Assembly (NCBI GenBank): GCA_023525975.1 | Contig: CM042034.1 | Location: 1,309,501 to 1,373,500, forward strand | Origin: Smallanthus sonchifolius | Lineage: Eukaryota; Streptophyta; Magnoliopsida; Asterales; Asteraceae | DNA: 64,000 nucleotides | Reading direction: 5' to 3' | Shown: positions 46,151 through 57,326 of the stretch, piece by piece | Layout: each line of letters opens with the position of its first letter | Numbering within the stretch: the first letter of the stretch is position 1 | Notes under the pieces: model-generated | The model's input: only the letters and a program-made list of their open reading frames with translations | What the model was told of the DNA's origin: nothing | Databases searched by the model: none | Translations under genes and position numbers: made by a program

Positions 46151-47203
46151 ATACTATGTATCTCTTTATTACCTTGTAATTCATAATTCATGTGGTATAT
46201 AATCTCATCTCCACATTCTTGGAGATCATTGAGTGTTTTACTCATTTAAAATCTCTACCGTAACTCACATATATAGTTATATCAAAAATGTCAACTTTAA
46301 CTCTGAAACACTTTAATCATGTAACTCAAAATGACCGTGTAACATATTTATCTAAACGAATTAATGGCCTACTGAGTTTATTGTAATCAAGTTGTAAACA
46401 AGTTGACAGATAATAATAAATGAGTTAAACATGTTGACCTTATAAGATACGTTATTTTATTATAACTTTAAATAGGTTGACAGGTCAACAATTTTAACTA
46501 TATGGGTTAAATATGTCAACTCAAACACAAACCATTTAATTAAACAATTCAACTTGTATCATGAAAACGATGTGCTTAATAAATGTATTAGACATAATAT
46601 CACAAAATATGACTGTTTTCGTATCGAATTTAAGATCATGTGTTGTGTAGGTTCGTGTCATTTCTCGGCCTTTCAAGTTAAATCAAACCCTTATTTCAGG
46701 TTGAACCATCCATATGATCCATCTTATCATTTAGTTAAAAGTAGGCGTTCTTTTAGATAGATATTGTTAGGTGGTCATCACCAATTCCCACTTGGCTCAT
46801 ATTTCACTGTCAACTAGTATCGGCACACTTTCAAGTGTTTATTCCATTTACGTTTAAAACTTTTGTTTTTTTATGCCTTGGATTGTAGATCTACGTCGAG
46901 TTCAACGGGTCATGCATAGTAACATTATAACATATAAATTTGGTTTGAGTAAACGGCAGTTTTCATCTCTGAAGTTTGTTGCTATTAACTGGTTCGGTCC
47001 CTCCTTAACAGTCTAAGTCCCTGATGTTACATTTCTTAACAGTTTCCATCCCTGGCCCTAACGTCCGTCCAAAGTCCCGTTAGTTTCCCCTCACGTGCCC
47101 CTCACGTGAGAGGTATTTTCATCATTTCATGACACCTAGTTATACAACCATATTCCATGACACCTAGTTGCTCATAGAGTTAGATCATCACACACAAATC
47201 TAA

Positions 47204-47236
47204 CTAGTTTTATACCCGTCCGGTGGCCGGGGCGTT
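47204..47236 (-). mobile_element. Helitron-like 3' terminus
   Basis: On the minus strand CCCCGGCCACCGGACGGG (a GC hairpin) is followed by TATAAAACTAG and a host T. Gene fragments upstream on this strand (48.2-50.7 kb) could lie inside the same Helitron. Confidence 0.45.
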
Positions 47237-48191
47237 TATTTTTTTAATATGGATTAGCTGTATTTCTTTGAATTGTGAGCAATATGTATTAATGATTTTA
47301 AATGTATAAAAGCCTTTAATTTGTACTTCATTTTTGTATTTGGGTTGCTCGTTTGTCTTCTATATCAAGTATTGCTAATACAATTATCCTAAAAAAATGC
47401 CGATTTCATTTTTATTTAATTTGTTCAAAGTGACCCTTTGTGTTGTTGAAAATAAAACTGAATTTCTCATAACATATATGATTGTGTCTTGTAGTTATTG
47501 ATCGGTTCTAACTTCTAAGTGAAATATATTATGTAAAAATAAGGTAACATGTAACTAATTAATTACTTTTAGGTGACGGGTCATTTTCAAAAAATTGAGC
47601 CAACTTGAAACCGTGATCAGTCCTACATCACAATATATGTAAATTTTAACAATAAATACATGAGTTAAACTACATAAATAAATTTTATTAAAATTATAAT
47701 GACTAAAAAAAGTGTGCAACTTTAACTGAATAAACAAAAAAAGCAAAGTATAACTCTTTGAATAAAAGTAGTAAATTTACCTGAATCAAAGTCGGTTATG
47801 AAATGTAAATAACAAAGTACAACTTTTTAAAGTCAAAATCAGACAATCACTGTTGTGCAATTGCTTTGATTTCTCCTCTCTGTGCCATGGTCAAATCTGA
47901 AAATCACTTGACAATGGCATCAGCATATTGAAGCGGCCCATTGAGTCAAATTTAGTTAACCCATAAGGCAAACTACCCATATTGACCTATGACCTGATCC
48001 ACCCGTTATAGAAGGCTCTTGCGAATAAGCACACAAGACTATTATATAAATCCAACTTTATAAATGAAACTATTATTATTGCATCTGCCTACAACTCCAC
48101 TAAACTGACCTTCTAACTCAAAACACAGCCTACAAGCCTTAGAAAACATTCATCAAGTTGTGGAATTTGCAGTTTGAATCTTGTTACCCAA
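47237..48191. other. Spacer with a weak gene-like fragment
   Basis: The minus strand near 47820-47950 contains LQYADAIVK and MAQRGEIKAIAQQ in one frame broken by stops. LQYADA also occurs in the fragment at 50235-50450. Otherwise no gene was recognised. Confidence 0.3.
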
Positions 48192-48380
48192 CTAAAACTT
48201 CTTAGCTGCCACGGCTGCCGCTTTATCCATCACAATCTTTTGCAACTCCTTCAAAAACCCATCAACCTCTGCAGGATTGATTCTGTAAGGGCAGTATGCT
48301 GCCCCAGGAAATGAACAGGTTTCAATTTTAGCACGTGTCTGAACCGTGGTCCAGTAAATCAAAGATGACTCTCATTCTCC
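48192..48380 (-). pseudogene. C-terminal gene fragment of unknown origin
   Basis: The minus strand reads ESSLIYWTTVQTRAKIET, then CSFPGAAYCPYRINPAEVDG, then FLKELQKIVMDKAAAVAAKKF and a stop at 48192. An in-frame TGA lies just upstream (after WYLKLEGE). The helical Ala/Lys tail and codon pattern look like the end of a real protein, but I do not recognise the family. Confidence 0.4.
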
Positions 48381-48628
48381 TTCAAGCTTTAAATACCAAC
48401 AATAAGTGAAACAGAAATCCATCTGCAATACAAGAGATTAGTATATTTATGCTCATGTTCACATGGTAAAACATAATTATACGAGGCATAAAACCATGAT
48501 ACTGCTCCTTCACATGTAAATACAACTCGTTTCAAAAAAACTTCCTTAATGCTAATGAACGAACACCCACAAAAAAGAATTTCTGTTATAACCATAAAGC
48601 GGTTCTGCAATGAAGACACATTCTTTAT

Positions 48629-49347
48629 CTACTTGGCCCAGTCTTTCTGGATGTCAAAAGTGTAGTAAAGCTCTACGTAACATTTATTATCGCCATCAAC
48701 AAACTGAACATAATGAGGTCAAAAACAACAATAGAAACAAACATCAGATCATGAAATCAAAAAATAATAAGCTTTAAAGGAAACGGGTTAAATGGGTCAA
48801 AAGTTAGTAATTATTAAAATAACATAATTCTTATAATCATATTTAAAACACTAATTATTCATAAACCAAAGGTGTGTTGGCCTTTGGGTCGGCCCAACCC
48901 GTTTTGACCCATTTAAAAATTACCTTGGTTTTTGCAAAATAATTTACTCTAGCTAAAAAAACTCGAGTGAGTAACCTCTTCAGGCATTAAATGTGTGTAC
49001 GACTCTGCTTGCGGACTGAAGGTCCCAAGCATTTCTTTTGAGTTGTCAACTACATCACTAAAATTCAACACATTTTCATAAACGACTAAAATGATTAAAA
49101 AGCATCAGTATCGAAAGATTAAGGGTGCGTATAGAAAGGGTGCCTTTGAGGCCCATTTTCCAGACTTGGTTGGTGTACTTTAGCCTGCAAACTATGTCAT
49201 TGCTAACCTTAATTGAGAAATTCAAATTATACTTGCTTCCTTCTTTTAGGGTAAACCAAGGGGCTTTTGGGTTCCCGGATGTGGGGATTTCAAGAATGAT
49301 ATCGGGTCTATCAGGAGAGATTATAGTTACATCCGGTTCTTGAACTT
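48629..49347 (-). pseudogene. Rho GDP-dissociation inhibitor (RhoGDI) pseudogene
   Basis: Three exon-like blocks fit plant RhoGDI: 49347-49144 (DVTIISPDRPDIILEIPTSG, WFTLKEGSKYNLNFSIKV, LKYTNQVWKMGLK), 49049-48924 (VDNSKEMLGTFSPQAESYTH..MPEE, then FAKTK) and 48703-48629 (FVDGDNKCYVELYYTFDIQK, DWAK, stop). These make up the immunoglobulin-like fold that holds the prenyl group of ROP GTPases. Defects are visible. Block 2 has one extra base near 48955 that breaks frame between MPEE and FAKTK. The splice donor after block 1 reads GCACCC instead of GT. The usual N-terminal regulatory arm is missing, although FQRALLGSVS near 49930 may be a trace of it. The gene is probably dead. Neighbouring fragments share its strand. 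Confidence 0.75.
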
Positions 49348-49899
49348 CTGTCATAAATGTTAGTGGTTCCAAAAAACATATCAGATGTAGGTTGATAACA
49401 ACATACAGGAATCTCATGAAGAAAGATTAAGACATCAAGTTGAAAAGATAAAATGGGCAAATAAGTAAGTTCTACTGCATACTTTTAGCATAATTATATT
49501 CATTTCAACTTGGAAGAAAATAAAAAGAAACTATGAACCAGATTAAACATGTCACTAGAAGAGAGAAACCGAGTCATAAATTTCTAAAAGGCATAGCTTT
49601 AAAATCATGAGTGGTGACATCATTTATAATGAGGTACGGTTGCATGGCCTAAATAGATACGTAAGTGATATATTTAGATAAGTGATATATTTTGATTGTG
49701 CAATTCATCATAAGATGATTTACTATGAACAATAAAACTAAGTGCACCATGTATTCATAAATCACATGACATAGTTGACTGTATGCATTAACATAGCAGC
49801 TAATATTACCAATTAACAACCAACACTCACCTAAAGCAACATCCTTCCTTCCCTGCCCAAATGAAGAATGATATTCATATTTAAACCTTTGTAAGTACC

Positions 49900-50715
49900 A
49901 TGATACTGACCCAAGGAGTGCCCTCTGGAAATCTGCATAAAGCAAATCAAGGCTTTCAAAAGAAAAGATAACCAATTTAACAGAAATTCTTAAATGCCAA
50001 AAGGTGCATTCCCACCAACTCTCTAAGATCAGAATGCAGTGATAAATGGTAGAGCATTTAACCATGTAAATTCAATTTCTTAAACCTTAAACAAAAACTA
50101 CACCAATTAAAGCATCTCCCACGAATTCAAAAAAACATTTCTCTGAGGCATTTCATCAATAACCTGGCATGCTTCTAAAAAATTGAAATTTCGAGCATCA
50201 GTGTGTGAGAGAAAAAAAAAAGAGACGCTTATATTCAGATGAAAAAGAAGGCTTGAATTGAACAGGTGGAGTTGAGAGCATCAGCATACTGCAGAATTTG
50301 AGAGCTATGGAGACGATGATAGGCTTTTTTACTTGGCTTATCTTTAGTTGGAGTTGAGAGTATACCCGTCCCTAGAATGTCTTCCCCCAATTCGATTTGA
50401 ACGTAAACCCTAGCATTTCTCCAACCTTCGACACATAATTTCATCTTTAGAAGCCAGAAATCAGAAATTAGAAATTAGAATCGTGTACCTGTGGATGGGG
50501 TTATCCTACCAGCCTCAAGAACTAAATAAACCAAAATCCAAATTAACCAATTCGATAGTGTAGATGGAGGGTGGCGTACCTGGGAACGGTGCCAGCGGCG
50601 AAGGAGAAGGGTGGTGGTCGGATGCTGGTGAGGGTGAAGCTAGCGGCGTTGGTGGTCCGGCGGCTAGAATGTCGATCGTGGGTGATCCGTGAGAGAGGTA
50701 GGCCTTTGTTTTCAT
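49900..50715 (-). pseudogene. Unidentified gene fragments upstream of the RhoGDI pseudogene
   Basis: Minus-strand open frames at 50715-50515 (MKTKAYLSHGSPT, Pro/Ser-rich) and 50444-50235 (MKLCVEGWRNARVYVQIELG) are followed by FQRALLGSVS near 49930. They could be leader exons of the RhoGDI locus or unrelated captured pieces. No domain was recognised. Confidence 0.25.
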
Positions 50716-50784
50716 TCCATGGTAGTGTCAGAGGTTACGCAGGTGAATAGGAGGTAAAGAAGAACGTGGGTGACCCGTGTGAGA

Positions 50785-50865
50785 TTGTATCGTCGATCCG
50801 TGTGACTGAGGTGAATCATCTAACTTGTATCGTCGATCCGTGTGACTGAGGTGAATCATCTAACT
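50785..50865. repeat. Two perfect tandem copies of a 40-bp unit
   Basis: TTGTATCGTCGATCCGTGTG followed by ACTGAGGTGAATCATCTAAC occurs twice in a row, without mismatch by eye. Confidence 0.95.
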
Positions 50866-52072
50866 GCCGAAATTTAGGAATTTGAGTGGCTGAGATTTAA
50901 TTTGAGGGTGGTTATAGGTATTTTAAATTGCTGAGATTTAATCTAAAGAAACATATATGACAGTTCATGGTCTATATAATTATAATTTATTCATGTCCAC
51001 CACCAAATGGTTACTATATGAATAGGTTTGAGAAAACGCTAACAAGTTTAATGCTACCGTATTGTAAATACTTGTGTGAAAATTTATAGAGCCAAAGTTG
51101 AAACAAATGGATGTTTACTATAAAATAAACACATGGAGTGTGAGCCTAGAGAATAACATACAATACGCCAAGTCCAAATCCTGGCGCTATTATCTCGCCC
51201 AAGACTTCGTGAAACAAAAACAAAAAATCAAGTTGGAATATAATTTTTTTCCCTAAACTTATGAACAAGTTACATATTCATCCCTACTAAATAAAAACAT
51301 CTATTAAGTCTCCATGTTTGTTATGTTGTGCTAACTAAACTCTTTCACACCAAAGGGCATTTAGCTAGTGGTATCCTGTATCAAATGGTGTCTGCTGTGA
51401 ATTGTGAAGTAGAACTAGAATTAGATTAGAAAAGTGTGTGAGTTGTTATTCTAAAGAAAAACTAAACTCTTTCACCATGATTTTACTTTTACTTCTGCTT
51501 GTTGAGCTTATACCAAAGAACTGGTAGTTTTTAAGTGGCACGATCGCATGTCGGACGCATGAATTTTTAATCCGAGAACACTTTCGAACATGTGCGGTGA
51601 ATACAGGTCACTCTTCGTATATTGTATATAAAAATGAGGATTTGATACTAGATCACTCTAAAAAAATGTGTGAGGTCATTTAACTCCGATATCTAACATT
51701 TAGGTCTGCCCAATATAAGAGATGTAGTATCATAATATTTTTAGTAAAAAAAATGAATGAACATGAGAACACGTAAGTCGTATGGGTTGAGGGTGTTACA
51801 AAAAAAAAGACATGTGAAAAGCACACCTCTCTCATCCAAGCCTAGTTTAGATACAAATGCTAAGAAGGGACTAATTTTATACAAAATGACCAAAAGGGGG
51901 ACTAAAATAGATATTTTTATAAACAAGGGACCATTCAAACCAAACCGCAAGTTGAAGGACTACTTATGTAACTATCACCAATAAAAACAAAATGTTCTGT
52001 CAATCTTCATCTCCAAATTCCAATCTGAACCCAACTACCGTGATTCAATCGAATTAATCAATCGAATTAATC
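50866..52072. other. Spacer and promoter of the V-ATPase E gene
   Basis: No gene was recognised. The plus-strand frame 51757-51984 (GGGACTAAA..GGGACC words) resembles a common plant repeat. The last 80 bp before 52073 probably form the leader of VHA-E. Confidence 0.4.
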
Positions 52073-54443
52073 ATGAATGATGCAGATGTATCTAAACAAA
52101 TACAACAAATGGTTGCATTCATTCGGCAAGAAGCCGAAGAGAAAGCCAACGAGATCTCTGTTTCTGCAGAAGAGGTTCTTCTATTTGTTAAAAATTATAT
52201 TAATGTGATTGTTATAATGTATATTATATTTTCGATTTAATTCCCATTCCCACATGTTCTTATCTTTTAAATCCTAATAAAATTGTAAAAAAATGTTAAT
52301 GGTGTTCATGTTTGACAATTATCAAATTGCCATCGATCTAAACAATTGATGATGATTTGAGGGGATTTAGTATGTTAGAGAATTACGAGAATTGTATTAA
52401 CAGTTTTACTATTTTTTTATATATATGCAAGTAGATTTTAATATGTTATAGATTTATTTCAAAAAAATATGAAATTAATATTCTTTTATCTAAATACATA
52501 CATATATGCATGGACATACAAGAGAGAAGATAAAATCAAAACAAAGGATGAAAGGAGATAAATAAACAATTATTTTTCAGTTTTACCTTTTTCCTTAAAA
52601 CGAAATGAACATGTCTTATGCGGTTATCGTTGTTCTCAAATATTGTTGGTTCTGAAATAAACGTGTCTTCGTATAAGACTTACAATTTAATCAATTTTCT
52701 CATGTGTTAAAAAATGTGTGTATATATAATGTTTCCTCGTGTTTGTGATGATTTTTACCATGAATTCTTATTATGCATGTTTTGTATTACTATTCATAGG
52801 AATTCAACATTCAAAAAATGCAAATAGTTGAGACCGATAAGAAGAAAGTCAGGCAGGAATTCGAGCGCAAGACAAAGCAAGTGGAGGTCAAAAAGAAAAT
52901 GTAAGTTATATAGTATAGAATGAACATGTGTCGGATAATGGGTCGAAACAGGTTCAGAAGTTTTATATAAAGATCGTATGATACGAATTGCTAAAAAGTT
53001 GTGATTTTGATACGAGTAAGCTTTTACATAAACACGGTTTATGAAGCTTTTTGTATTCTGATCGCGGGTTATGTTCGTTATAAAGAAAAAATGTGGTAGT
53101 AATGAGTATGATTAAGCATGGCAAAATTGCCGGGTCGGATAACAGATCAAAACAGGTTCAAAGTTTTCACATAAAGACTGTATGATACAGATCTTTTAAG
53201 ATTACTAAAAAGTTTTGGCTTTGATACTAATAAGCTTTACATAAAGACGGTTTATGAAGTTTTTTGTATTCTGATCGCGGGTTATGTTCGTTATAGTGAA
53301 TACTCAGTGCAGTTGAATGCATCTCGGATCAAAGTTCTTCAAGCACAAGATGATCTGATAACAGGCATAAAAGATTCTGCTGGCAAGGAGCTTCTAAATG
53401 TTTCTCATAACAAAAAAACATACAGAAAGCTCATTCAAAGCTTGATTGTTCAGGTGCATGCCATTAATTTAAATCTTTTATTTACTTGTCTTTTGACGAT
53501 TAATTAAGATTAGTAGTTAATGATTCAATTATGTAATTAGTGGAAACTCTTTAAACTTGTAGAGTCTACTAAGGCTACGTGAGCCTGCAGTGTTGTTGCG
53601 GTGTAGAGAGGTTGATCTGTCTCTTGTTGAATCCGCTATAGAAGAGTCTAAAAAGGAATACGCTTTGAAAGCAAAAGTACAAGCACCACGAATCGACGTA
53701 GACAAAACCGTATTTCTCCCACCACCTCCAACCAATGCCGACCCTCATCGTCCTTCGTGGTACCTATCGACTTTTTTTCTTTATGAAAATTTTAATCGTA
53801 CCACAAAAGAACATTATATCAAACATTAAATGTACATAAACTGCGGCTTGTGTTAGTTTCTGCGTTTAATCCCCTATCGAACACAAACTGCATTTTATCT
53901 GGTCATATTTAGGGATTGATGGCCCGTGAGTTTTTTTAATATTGAGTTGTCATTTTTATTTTACATAAGTTAGGGTTTTTCATTTTTGTTTTAACTGTCT
54001 AACTTATTTTAATTCTTTAAACAATTTTGAAAGCTCCGGAGGAGTTGTGCTAGCTTCTGTAGACGGGAAGATTGTTTTCGAGAACACTCTTGATGCCCGA
54101 CTTGATGTTGCTTTCCGCAAGAAGCTCCCCGAGGTACGCATTCAAAGTTTAAAAAATAATTATAGTTTTACTTTTGAACGACGTAAATTTTATAATTTTT
54201 AAAAAGGTTAACAAGAATATTATTGTTGTATTTGCTTATTATTTACGTAAAATATGATCGATAATAGTTTATTGTTGAAGATTGATTTATAAGAAAAATA
54301 ATAAATAATAAAATGGTTATTATACATAGACGTTAGGCTATGTTTTTATATCTTTAATTTTATTATATGCTAACATTATAAACAGATTTTTTTTTATGTT
54401 TATTATTATTATGCAGATTCGCAAGACCCTTTTTAGGGAGTAA
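52073..54443 (+). CDS. VHA-E: Vacuolar H+-ATPase subunit E (6 exons)
   Basis: Exons 52073-52174, 52800-52900, 53297-53453, 53563-53759, 54034-54133 and 54417-54443 keep phase and give 227 residues. The N-terminus MNDADVSKQIQQMVAFIRQE and ANEISVSAEEEFNIQK is the long helix of subunit E. The middle has VQLNASRIKVLQAQDDLI and LLNVS. The C-terminal domain has LLRLREPAVLLRCRE, FLPPPPTN and SGGVVLASVDGKIVFENTLD, then ARLDVAFRKKLPEIRKTLF. Subunit E pairs with G to form the peripheral stalk joining V1 to Vo, in vacuole and Golgi membranes (known). Plant E subunits are about 230 residues and usually end LFGQV.A. This copy ends LFRE, so the last few residues are altered. It may be a divergent paralogue; several substitutions, such as SLLRL for the usual CLLRL, support that. 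The rest looks functional. Confidence 0.9.
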
Positions 54444-55054
54444 GTGGACATTATATCGGCAAATATGAAAGCCGAATAACATTGAACGATCGAGAGAGTG
54501 AATAAGCAACTCAGTGAGTTAGATGAACGAGTCAAATGAGTTTTGATACTTTATTATTTATTTAATAAATCTGATCTTGGAATTTATGAGTTTTATATCT
54601 TGTTTGTCTTTGTTGTATACGTCTTTTAGTCAATAAATGTTCTTCGTATTATCTATTTTCTAAAAAGGTAGGTCACGTATAAGTATATTGCTACAACTAC
54701 CTCGAAAGCGAACCGTGTATTAAATATTGTATTATTTGATTTTGATTAAAATATTAAAACAAATAAATTAAACCTAACATGAAATCCAAAGATTTTACTT
54801 CCCAAAGTTACGTTATGCGTAATGGAAACATTAAAAAATAAAGAACGTCCCGCCTTATCATCAGGAATAATCAATCAATTTTCGAGTCTAAAATATCAAA
54901 ACTCTGTTTGTAGTCCGGGGCGTTTAAAGATGTCCCCCGGTTCCCTTTATTATTTCTCCCGGACGGATGAACCGGGCAACCGGCTCCTCCTGTATATCAA
55001 TCTCGTTATCCGTGTCATTTATATTGATTTAGGAACGCGCATCCGATGCACCTT

Positions 55055-55330
55055 GAGACGAATTAAAGTCGTTGGACGATGATGTTTTTCGCCTGTTTAG
55101 ACGATTGCCCCATCAACGGGACGTGCGACCACTTTGAACTTCTTCTCAAAATTTGCCACGTTTTTTTGGAACTAAACGCCACACCCATATCGGTTTTGTA
55201 TTCTTGACATGCGTCTAGAAAACATCGTAGTCACTTGAACCACTACGAGAATTGTTGGAGTGTTTGAAGTAGAAAGATCCATCCATTTGGACGATATCTT
55301 GTCGGGTTTAGAGTATTCGCCCCCCCGACA
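55055..55330 (-). pseudogene. Degenerate PIF/Harbinger-associated SANT-like ORF fragment
   Basis: The minus strand has YKTDMGVAFSSKKTWQILRR, then SSKWSHVPLMGQSSK and SNDFNSSQGASDARS in shifting frames. This resembles the SANT/Myb-like accessory protein of plant Harbinger elements (often mis-called 'glutathione S-transferase T3-like'), which reads Y..........F....W..L...PKW. Stops and frameshifts show it is dead. The assignment is tentative. Confidence 0.4.
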
Positions 55331-55429
55331 ACCCTCCATTTAATCAAAGATTACAACTACGATCAAATACTAAAACATATTGGATATCAAATCATATAAT
55401 ATCAAGGGTCCTACATAGATAGAACATGT

Positions 55430-56095
55430 GACGTCATGACGTCGTCATACGGGTTGTATGAGAAGACAAAATGGTCGAAATCAGGCCCAAGAATCACACA
55501 ATATTACTGATTAAAAAACTACTAAATAAATTACAAATCATTGATTACTTAAATAGACTCACAATACCTAATCCTAAACAAACTCAAACTCCTAAATAAA
55601 TTACAAATCATTGATTACTTAAATAGAGTCACAATACCCAATCCTAAACAAACTCAAACTCCTAAATAAGAAATAAACCAAACTAACCTATAATAATCTT
55701 GACCAACTAGATAAACACAAACAAATAAAACTCCAACTAATTATCTTTAGCTCCAAAAGATAATTAAATAAACTACTAAAAGACTCCTTGACGTATTCGA
55801 ACTTAGTCACTTTCTTGCACTCGAAGTATCGTCCTTCACATGTGAACAAACACGATTAAGTTTAACATGACATTGTTAGTGGTGTCCAAGGTTACATCAG
55901 TCACTTCTGTCATTTCGTACGGGTTGTATGATTGTGCGAACAGTCGAACACCCTTGTCATATGGCTCGTATAACCTATCAACCCTCATACAACCCGTATC
56001 ACATGTGTGAAAAGGACCGCATAACGTTATGGACATCTCATATGGCCTCCTATAAGGTGTCATACGACCCATATGACACATGAGCGATGTCTAGT
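55430..56095. repeat. Scattered CATACGGGTTGTATG-type imperfect palindromes
   Basis: CATACGGGTTGTATGAG, GTACGGGTTGTATGAT, CATACAACCCGTAT, CATATGGCTCGTATAAC and CATACGACCCATATG occur mostly at 55890-56090. They are similar in layout to the palindromes at 1189-1530 and 45990-46150. Confidence 0.55.
55522..55670. repeat. Tandem duplication of a 70-bp unit
   Basis: CTAAATAAATTACAAATCAT to CTAATCCTAAACAAACTCAA occurs twice with two substitutions (GACTC/GAGTC and ACCTA/ACCCA), plus a partial third start. Confidence 0.95.
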
Positions 56096-56665
56096 TAGTA
56101 GATAAGTGATGCTCGTTTAGCTGAGCCTAATATCAAAGTACTATCTCAAATATGTATTCGTAGAACGTTTATGGATTTATAAATTAATAGTTTTAACAGA
56201 TTTATGGTTGCCTTGTTGTCACCCTCACCCCACGATTCTCTTCCCCATCCTCGATTAACTCGAGGATTTCCCATCAAACCGGCTCTTCATTTTAAGTTTT
56301 TTAATCGTAAATTTTATACGTTGTGTCATTTTTTATAACAGATAGCTCAAGGTCAAAACTCGAAGCTACTCATATACGATTAAAAATTCAACTACAACAA
56401 AATTTTTCTACATTTTTCAAAACTTCAATCATACAACTCAATTATTAAAATTTAATTGTGTAGTCTATTAATCCTGTTCACCAAAAAAGATATTTGAGAT
56501 CATAAATTTAATCATTTTTCCAAAAATAAATATCAAAAAATAGACATACACCCAAATCCACGCCATGACATCTTGTATCTATCCTTGCCAAAAGAATCAA
56601 AATCTCACTAAATTCAAAGTAACACTAGTCAACAACTCAACATCATCTTCGCTAGATCTCACGGA

Positions 56666-56688
56666 AACACACACACACACACACACAA
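56666..56688. repeat. (AC)n microsatellite
   Basis: About eleven AC units upstream of the LRR kinase. Confidence 0.9.
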
Positions 56689-57177
56689 TTGTGTCTTTAG
56701 TGTGTGTTATGAATCTTGTTGATTATTCTACTAACTCAGGTAATTAAATCTAATTCATTCATTTATCAAATTAATAAAATAAAATTAGGGTGTGTTTTAT
56801 TCAAATCTGGTGTGAACATACTGACAATTTTTAGTTTTGGGGAACCCACTTTCTTGGATATTATATTTGACTATTTGATGTTATTTAAAGGTTGGGTTAT
56901 CATATAAAAATTATTGTGCCCCTTTTAGATTATTGGATTCTGATTCCTTTTAACAGCTATGGTAAGCTTGCAGTGAGCTAAAAATAAAATCTAAAATCAT
57001 TATGGGTTGATTTTTCTTTAAAAATTTTCATCTGTGACTTTCTTTTTCTCTTCACAATCTTGATGAACTCAAGAAAAATCAACAATTTTTATTTCTAAAA
57101 GCTGGAAAATTTAAGATTTTTTTAGGGGTTTTATGTAATTTCTCTGATTGGCCCAATTATCTGAAGCATTGATGTAA

Positions 57178-57217
57178 TTTCAAGATGATGGGATTCAAGT
57201 TTGGATCATGTGGAAGG
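57178..57217 (+). repeat. Partial duplicate of the LRR kinase start exon
   Basis: TTTCAAGATGATGGGATTCA, then AGTTTGGATCATGTGGAAG here matches TTTCAGGATGATGGGATTCA, then AGTTCAAATCTTGTGGATG at 57322-57360. The copy would encode MMGFKFGSCGRLK and then stop. It is an upstream ATG/uORF if included in the leader. Confidence 0.75.
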
Positions 57218-57326
57218 CTGAAGTAAAATATCAAAACATATGATTTTCTTTTTGGGATTTTTATCTTCTGATTGAAATCCCTTTGTGTTTAATTCCAACT
57301 AAAGGTGTCTGAAAATTAATTTCAGG

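Larger units (their letters stand above)
44182..47203. other. Spacer upstream of the mARC-like gene, with transposon remnants
   Basis: It holds a Helitron-like copy (44450-44735), a SINE (45483-45598) and a palindrome array (45990-46150). The rest is AT-rich. At 46950-47150 there is a GGTCCCTCC..AAGTCCCGTTAG segment with a repeated ATGACACCTAGTT, seen often in plant repeats. No gene was recognised. Confidence 0.45.
54444..57326. other. Spacer with transposon remnants and LRR-kinase upstream region
   Basis: It holds a degenerate Harbinger-associated fragment (55055-55330), a 70-bp tandem duplication (55522-55670), ATACG/CGTAT-type palindromes (about 55430-56095), a CA microsatellite (56666-56688) and a partial duplicate of the kinase start exon (57178-57217). 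The frame 54822-55082 looks non-coding. Confidence 0.45.

Noticed and set aside
50515..50715. LigB/DOPA-dioxygenase-like start (LSHGSPT)
   Set aside because: Only seven residues match; the rest is Pro/Ser low complexity, with no catalytic region downstream.
54822..55082. 86-residue plus-strand frame
   Set aside because: It overlaps the minus-strand Harbinger-type remnant and has no domain.
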